Below are positions 6,964 to 10,256 of a stretch of DNA of 10,256 bases, one piece after another; the stretch's first letter is position 1, and each line of letters starts with the position of its first letter. Position numbers and translations under genes: made by a program. Source of the DNA: Amarolinea aalborgensis (GTDB taxonomy: Bacteria > Chloroflexota > Anaerolineae > SSC4 > Amarolineaceae); assembly GCF_900491745.1 (NCBI RefSeq), contig NZ_UETR01000067.1:1-10256 (forward strand), written 5' to 3'. The notes under the pieces were generated by a model. It saw only the letters and a program-made list of their open reading frames with translations. It did no database searches and was not told the DNA's origin.

Positions 6964-8040
6964 TTGCCATTCATTGCGGTCTTTCTGCTGGCATTTGGAT
7001 TATCCCTGGCGCTGACGCCGCTGGCGCGGCGCTGGGGACTGCGCCTGGGCATGGCCGACGCGCCCGCGCCGCGCCGTATCCATACCGGCACGCTCTCGCG
7101 CCTGGGCGGACTGGCGCTGTTCGCGCCGTTTCTCCTCACCGTGCTGGTGACGTTGGCCTTCCCCGCCTTCTTCCCCGCCAGCGCCGATCCGAACGAATCC
7201 ACGCGCCTGCGCGGTTTGCTCGTGGGCAGCACGCTGGTCTTCCTCTTTGGCCTGCTGGATGACCGCCTGCAGCTCCCAGCCTGGCCCCAGGCCGTGGTGC
7301 AGGTCGCGGCCGGTTTGATCGGCATTGCCAGCCTGATCTTCATCAAGCACGTCAACAACCCGTTCACCAATCAGCCCTTTGGCGGCGCGGAGGGCTTTGC
7401 CTGGCCCATCGTCTGGCTGCTGACTCTGTTTTGGTTTGCCGGCATGATGAACACGGTCAATTGGCTGGATGGACTCGACGGCCTGGCCGCGGGCGTCGCC
7501 GCCATCTTCTGCCTGGTGGTGGCCGGCCATATGCTCTTCCGCGCGCAGCCGCCGCAGACAAGCGTGGCGCTGCTGCCGCTGGCCCTGTTGGGCGCGGTGC
7601 TCGGCTTTCTCCCCTACAACTTCAATCCGGCCAGCGTCATCATGGGCAGCTCCGGCGCGTTCTTCCTCGGCTTTGCCCTGGCCAGCCTGGGCATCATGGG
7701 CGGCGCACGCGTCGCCACCGTGCTGTTGGTGCTCGGCCTCCCCATCCTCGACGTCGCCTGGCTGATCTGGCGCCGGATGCGCCGGGGACAATCTCCCTAC
7801 CAGTCCGCGCGCGACCACCTGCACCACCGCTTGCTCGACCTGGGCTTTAGCCAGCGCCAGATTGTGCTCGCCTACTATGGCTTCTGCGCGCTCTTCGGCG
7901 CCCTGGCGCTCTTCATCAACGCGCGCTTGACCAAACTGCTGGCCCTGGGCGCCTTGGCCATCTTCGCCATCATCGTACTCTGGTGGGCGGCCGAGGCCAG
8001 GCCGCGGCCGCGGCGGAATGGGGATTCAGACGCTCAGTAG
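6964..8040 (+). CDS. Polyprenyl-phosphate sugar-1-phosphate transferase, WecA/TagO/MraY family
   Basis: The product (358 aa) is a polytopic membrane enzyme that should transfer a UDP-linked N-acetylamino-sugar phosphate to undecaprenyl phosphate, starting a cell-envelope glycan. About ten hydrophobic segments are visible from residue 3 to 342. Motifs: RRIHTGTLSRLGGLALF (37-53), FGLLDDR (95-101) with the Asp pair 99/100, NTVNWLDGLDGLAAG (163-177) with Asp169 and Asp172, and DHLHHRLLDLG (284-294), the WecA/TagO-like HLHHR rather than the MraY version. The usual MGDxGS motif reads MGSSGAFFLGF (227-237), so the third acidic residue is Ser229. A TTG at 6964 is taken as the start; it is the first start codon after the asnS stop, lies just before TM1, and has only a weak ribosome-binding site. 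The 3' end overlaps the convergent aminotransferase gene by 7 bases. A wecA or tagO symbol is not justified without the pathway context. Confidence 0.88.
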   Translation: MPFIAVFLLAFGLSLALTPLARRWGLRLGMADAPAPRRIHTGTLSRLGGLALFAPFLLTVLVTLAFPAFFPASADPNESTRLRGLLVGSTLVFLFGLLDDRLQLPAWPQAVVQVAAGLIGIASLIFIKHVNNPFTNQPFGGAEGFAWPIVWLLTLFWFAGMMNTVNWLDGLDGLAAGVAAIFCLVVAGHMLFRAQPPQTSVALLPLALLGAVLGFLPYNFNPASVIMGSSGAFFLGFALASLGIMGGARVATVLLVLGLPILDVAWLIWRRMRRGQSPYQSARDHLHHRLLDLGFSQRQIVLAYYGFCALFGALALFINARLTKLLALGALAIFAIIVLWWAAEARPRPRRNGDSDAQ

Positions 8041-9290
8041 GCTTCCAGATAGGCGCGCAAACGCGGTAGATGCGCGGCCAGCCTGTCGGGTTCGGACAGG
8101 AACGAGAGGACGAGACTGGGCATGGGCATATCGTAATACCAGCCGGGGTGGGTCAGGATGCCGGTTTCCAAGAGCAGATCCAGCGCCAGGTGCTCATCGT
8201 TGCGCGTCAGTTCGCTCACATCAAGCGTGAGGTAGAAGCCCCCGGCGGCCGGCGTGACGCGGAAACGATTCGCGCCGGCCAGCAGCTCGTGCGCCAACGC
8301 CGCGCGGGCGGCAATCTGCTGCCGGTAGCTGGCCAGGAACGCCTGTCCCTGCGCCAGCAACGCGGGCGCGGCCCACTGAATCATCTCATGCGTCGCCAGG
8401 AACGTGTCGGCGATGGTTTCCAGCGCGGCGACAGCCGTCGCGACCAGGGCCGGTTCGCCGCTGACGGCAATCCAGCCGAGCTTGACGCCTGGCAGAGCCA
8501 ACATCTTGGAGAACCCATTGAGCGTGAAAACCAACGGCGCCGCATGGTTGGCCGACTTCGGCGAGGCTTCGATGAGCGGCTCGACTGAGCTCGCCGAAGT
8601 CTCAGCCGAATCGCTCAGTCGAGCCGGCCGGTGATGCTGGCCCGCGCCAAAGATGAACTCGCAGAAGACTTCATCGGCAATGATGGGCAGACGGTGAGCC
8701 TGCGCCAACGCCACGAGCGCCTCCACCTCGGCCGCGGAGGCCACATGGCCGGTGGGGTTGTGCGGCGAGATCAGGACGATCGCGCGCGTGCGTGGGGTGA
8801 CAGCCGCGGCCAGCGCCGCCGTATCCACAGCCCAGCCGGTTGACGTGCGCGCCAGGGGATAAGGCGTCAGCGTGACGCGGCACAGCGCGGCAATGTAGTC
8901 GAACAAGGGATAGGACGGCTGCGGCGTCAAAATTTCCTGGCCGGGGTCCGCCAGCAGTTGAAACAGATACCAGTAGGATTGGCTGGTGCCTGGGGTCAGC
9001 AGAATCTGCTCCGGGTCGAAGCGCGCGCCCTGGGCCGCGTAATAGGCGCTGATAGCCGCACGGGCGACGGCCTGCCCTTTGGGGTGGGGATGATAGAGGG
9101 CCGCGGCCGCTTGCGCCTGCTGCAGCGCAGTTTGCAAGATGACCGCGGGAAATTGCAGGCCGTGCTGCGTGGGATTGCCGTTGATCAGATCAATCAACGG
9201 CCGGTTTGACGCCCTGACCCGGGCTTGCGCCTGGGTCAGGGCGTTGGCCGCGCCGCTAAACTGCGCGACGAGGCCCGAAAAGAGGGTCAC
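8034..9290 (-). CDS. Class I/II PLP-dependent aminotransferase
   Basis: The product (418 aa) is a fold-type I aspartate-aminotransferase-like enzyme; the amino-acid substrate cannot be told from sequence. Visible landmarks are LIDLINGNPTQHG (32-44), LTPGTSQSYWYLFQLLADPG (98-117), SPHNPTG (175-181) with Asn178, IIADEVFCEF (203-212) with Asp206 for the PLP pyridine nitrogen, and TLNGFSKMLALPGVKLGW (256-273) with Lys262 as the Schiff-base lysine. Residues about 223-246 (ARLSDSAETSAS...SPKS) break a normally short link between DEVF and the lysine motif. They are encoded by an inverted-repeat element (8554-8626). The frame is intact and all catalytic residues remain. The start is GTG at 9288-9290, overlapping the TGA of the upstream lipoprotein gene as GTGA, so translation is probably coupled. 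The 3' end overlaps the convergent glycosyltransferase gene by 7 bases. Confidence 0.9.
   Translation of the reverse strand: MTLFSGLVAQFSGAANALTQAQARVRASNRPLIDLINGNPTQHGLQFPAVILQTALQQAQAAAALYHPHPKGQAVARAAISAYYAAQGARFDPEQILLTPGTSQSYWYLFQLLADPGQEILTPQPSYPLFDYIAALCRVTLTPYPLARTSTGWAVDTAALAAAVTPRTRAIVLISPHNPTGHVASAAEVEALVALAQAHRLPIIADEVFCEFIFGAGQHHRPARLSDSAETSASSVEPLIEASPKSANHAAPLVFTLNGFSKMLALPGVKLGWIAVSGEPALVATAVAALETIADTFLATHEMIQWAAPALLAQGQAFLASYRQQIAARAALAHELLAGANRFRVTPAAGGFYLTLDVSELTRNDEHLALDLLLETGILTHPGWYYDMPMPSLVLSFLSEPDRLAAHLPRLRAYLEAY
8554..8626. repeat. Interlocking inverted-repeat element inside the aminotransferase gene
   Basis: Two perfect inverted repeats interlock. Arm A GACTTCGGCGAG (8554-8565) pairs with CTCGCCGAAGTC (8590-8601). 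Arm B CGGCTCGACTGAGC (8577-8590) pairs with GCTCAGTCGAGCCG (8613-8626). The order A-B-A'-B' is a pseudoknot topology; A' and B share base 8590. The element coincides with a Ser/Ala/Glu-rich insertion of about 24 residues in the protein. It looks like a dispersed palindromic (REP-like or protein-coding) repeat that inserted in frame. No second copy is present in the window. Confidence 0.65.
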
Positions 9291-10003
9291 GCCCCCGCCA
9301 GCTGCAGCTGGAAGTCGAATTCCAGCTTGATCGTGTCCTGCACGCTGAGCAGAACCGGTACGCGCGGCTGCGTCAGGTTGAAATCCTTGAACGTGAAGCT
9401 CGTGGCGGCTGTACCGGAGAGCTTATCGCCCTCACGCGTAATCGTGATTTGCCAGGTCACTGGCCGCGTGACATCGCGGATGGTCAGATCGCCGCTCAGC
9501 TCGAACGTGCCTTGACCAGACGCCGGCAGGGGCGCGGGCAGGCCATTGGCGGCCGTGGGCACGAAGACGGCGGTGGGGAAGCGGTTGCTCTGCAGCACAT
9601 TGCTGGCCACATAGCCATCGCGGCGGCCGGAGTCGCTTTTGAGGCTCGCCAGGCCAATGACGAAGCGCGACTGGTCAGCCAGCACCTTGCCGGCCGCGTC
9701 AACGGTTAGCGTACCGCTGACGTCCTTCGTTGCGCCGATCGCGTCACTGGGCAGATCGCGATTGGCCAGTTGTTCCCGCACGCGGTAGCGAGCCTCATTC
9801 GCGCCGGCTACGGTCACGAAGCGCAAGGCGCCTCCGGCCGGCATCGAATCGCCCGGGGCGGCTGCGGTGGGGGCGGCAGGCGTGTTGGCGGCCGCCGTCG
9901 TGGGGGCCGCGGCCGGTGTGTTGGCGGGGGGAGCGCCTGCGCAGCCGCTGATGAGGGTACTCATCAGCACAACCAGCAGGCCGAGGGCTATCGTACGTCG
10001 CAT
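9287..10003 (-). CDS. YceI-domain lipoprotein
   Basis: The product (238 aa) is an exported lipoprotein. The signal peptide MRRTIALGLLVVLMSTLISGC ends in lipobox ISGC with Cys21 as the expected lipidated residue. A low-complexity Ala/Pro/Thr linker (about 22-51) follows, with ANTPAA repeated 12 residues apart. The rest is a YceI-like lipocalin-type beta-barrel domain. It shows the typical order: FVIGLASLKSDSGRRDGYV, VLQSNRFPTAVFVP, GDLTIRDVTRPVTWQITI and, near the C-terminus, FTFKDFNL. YceI proteins bind polyisoprenoids in known structures; the ligand here is unknown. I chose ATG 10003 because AGGAG lies about 10 bases upstream and the signal peptide starts there. In-frame ATGs further upstream (around 10027-10051) would add an unlikely charged leader. 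It forms a coupled pair with the downstream aminotransferase. Confidence 0.85.
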   Translation of the reverse strand: MRRTIALGLLVVLMSTLISGCAGAPPANTPAAAPTTAAANTPAAPTAAAPGDSMPAGGALRFVTVAGANEARYRVREQLANRDLPSDAIGATKDVSGTLTVDAAGKVLADQSRFVIGLASLKSDSGRRDGYVASNVLQSNRFPTAVFVPTAANGLPAPLPASGQGTFELSGDLTIRDVTRPVTWQITITREGDKLSGTAATSFTFKDFNLTQPRVPVLLSVQDTIKLEFDFQLQLAGA

Positions 10004-10093
10004 CTTCTTTCTTCTCCTATCGGTCATCATCCGTATGGTGGGCGTGTTCACGACAACGGGAATCTCTTCCTTGATATGTTCACCGAACGATTG

Positions 10094-10121
10094 GTTATAT
10101 TACGGGATGGCGGGTTGTCTG
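10094..10121 (-). promoter_or_regulatory. Possible promoter for the YceI lipoprotein-aminotransferase pair
   Basis: On the minus strand CAGACA (10116-10121, 4 of 6 to TTGACA) is followed after 16 bases by TATAAC (10094-10099, 5 of 6 to TATAAT). A start near 10087 would give a leader of about 85 bases before the ATG at 10003. The 10004-10256 stretch holds no convincing gene on either strand. Confidence 0.4.
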
Positions 10122-10204
10122 ACTGTAAGCCAACTCGTGATGGCGCACGCGACCACAAAAAGCGGTCTTTTCATCGTCAGGCAGATCAGGCGCAGATTGG
10201 CAGC

Positions 10205-10231
10205 TTCTTTGCGGTCTTTGTGATCTCTGCG
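10205..10231. repeat. Three imperfect tandem 9-bp units
   Basis: TTCTTTGCG, GTCTTTGTG and ATCTCTGCG follow one another without gaps. On the opposite strand this reads as CGCAGAGAT-CACAAAGAC-CGCAAAGAA. It resembles short periodic noncoding repeats seen in many environmental bacterial genomes. No function is evident. Confidence 0.4.
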
Positions 10232-10256
10232 GATAACTATTCAGGCATCCTGCGCC

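Noticed and set aside
7000..7827. 275-codon minus-strand open frame opposite the WecA-like gene
   Set aside because: Gln/Ala/Glu/Arg-rich composition is what antisense of a hydrophobic GC-rich membrane protein yields.
9306..9327. 8-bp inverted repeat (AGCTGGAA/TTCCAGCT) just before the aminotransferase start
   Set aside because: Lies within the coding sequence of alternating Leu/Phe/Gln codons at the lipoprotein C-terminus; likely a codon-pattern coincidence.
9882..9927. Repeated GTGTTGGCGG (9882-9891 and 9918-9927)
   Set aside because: Explained by the repeated ANTPA codons in the low-complexity linker of the lipoprotein.

Overview
The window is GC-rich, protein-dense bacterial chromosome. 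Long proline/threonine/alanine-rich linkers after a lipobox, an AsnRS with a compact archaeal-like look, and a WecA-type protein with an MGSSG motif would fit Chloroflexota, but no marker here fixes the taxon. The organism assignment is inference.

Layout from left to right. Positions 1-765 hold little intact coding sequence. There is a frameshifted, N-terminally truncated transposase remnant on the minus strand (238-695), with short repeats and hairpins beyond its 3' end. A plus-strand operon follows: psuK (pseudouridine kinase) and psuG (pseudouridine-5'-phosphate glycosidase), overlapping by 23 bases, then a YdeI/OmpD-associated family gene behind a GC-rich stem-loop. PsuK and PsuG together would convert pseudouridine to uracil plus ribose 5-phosphate.

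The middle (3418-5383) is a two-gene minus-strand cassette, visibly less GC-rich than its neighbours, encoding an RloA/AbiLi-type AAA ATPase and an RloB/AbiLii-type partner. The genes overlap by 14 bases and have their own upstream promoter. This pair matches the known AbiL/RloAB anti-phage architecture and is the most likely defence system here. It is a recognisable family, not a new one.

The right part is housekeeping. asnS (asparagine-tRNA ligase) has a good sigma70-type promoter and is followed after 9 bases by a WecA/TagO/MraY-family polyprenyl-phosphate sugar-1-phosphate transferase. Converging on that from the right is a minus-strand pair: a YceI-domain lipoprotein and a class I/II PLP aminotransferase joined by a GTGA stop/start overlap. 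The aminotransferase carries an in-frame insertion of about 24 residues, encoded by a 73-bp element whose inverted repeats interlock (A-B-A'-B'). That element and the Asp-to-Ser change in the WecA-like protein are the most unusual details in the window.

No rRNA, tRNA, CRISPR array or replication origin was recognised.
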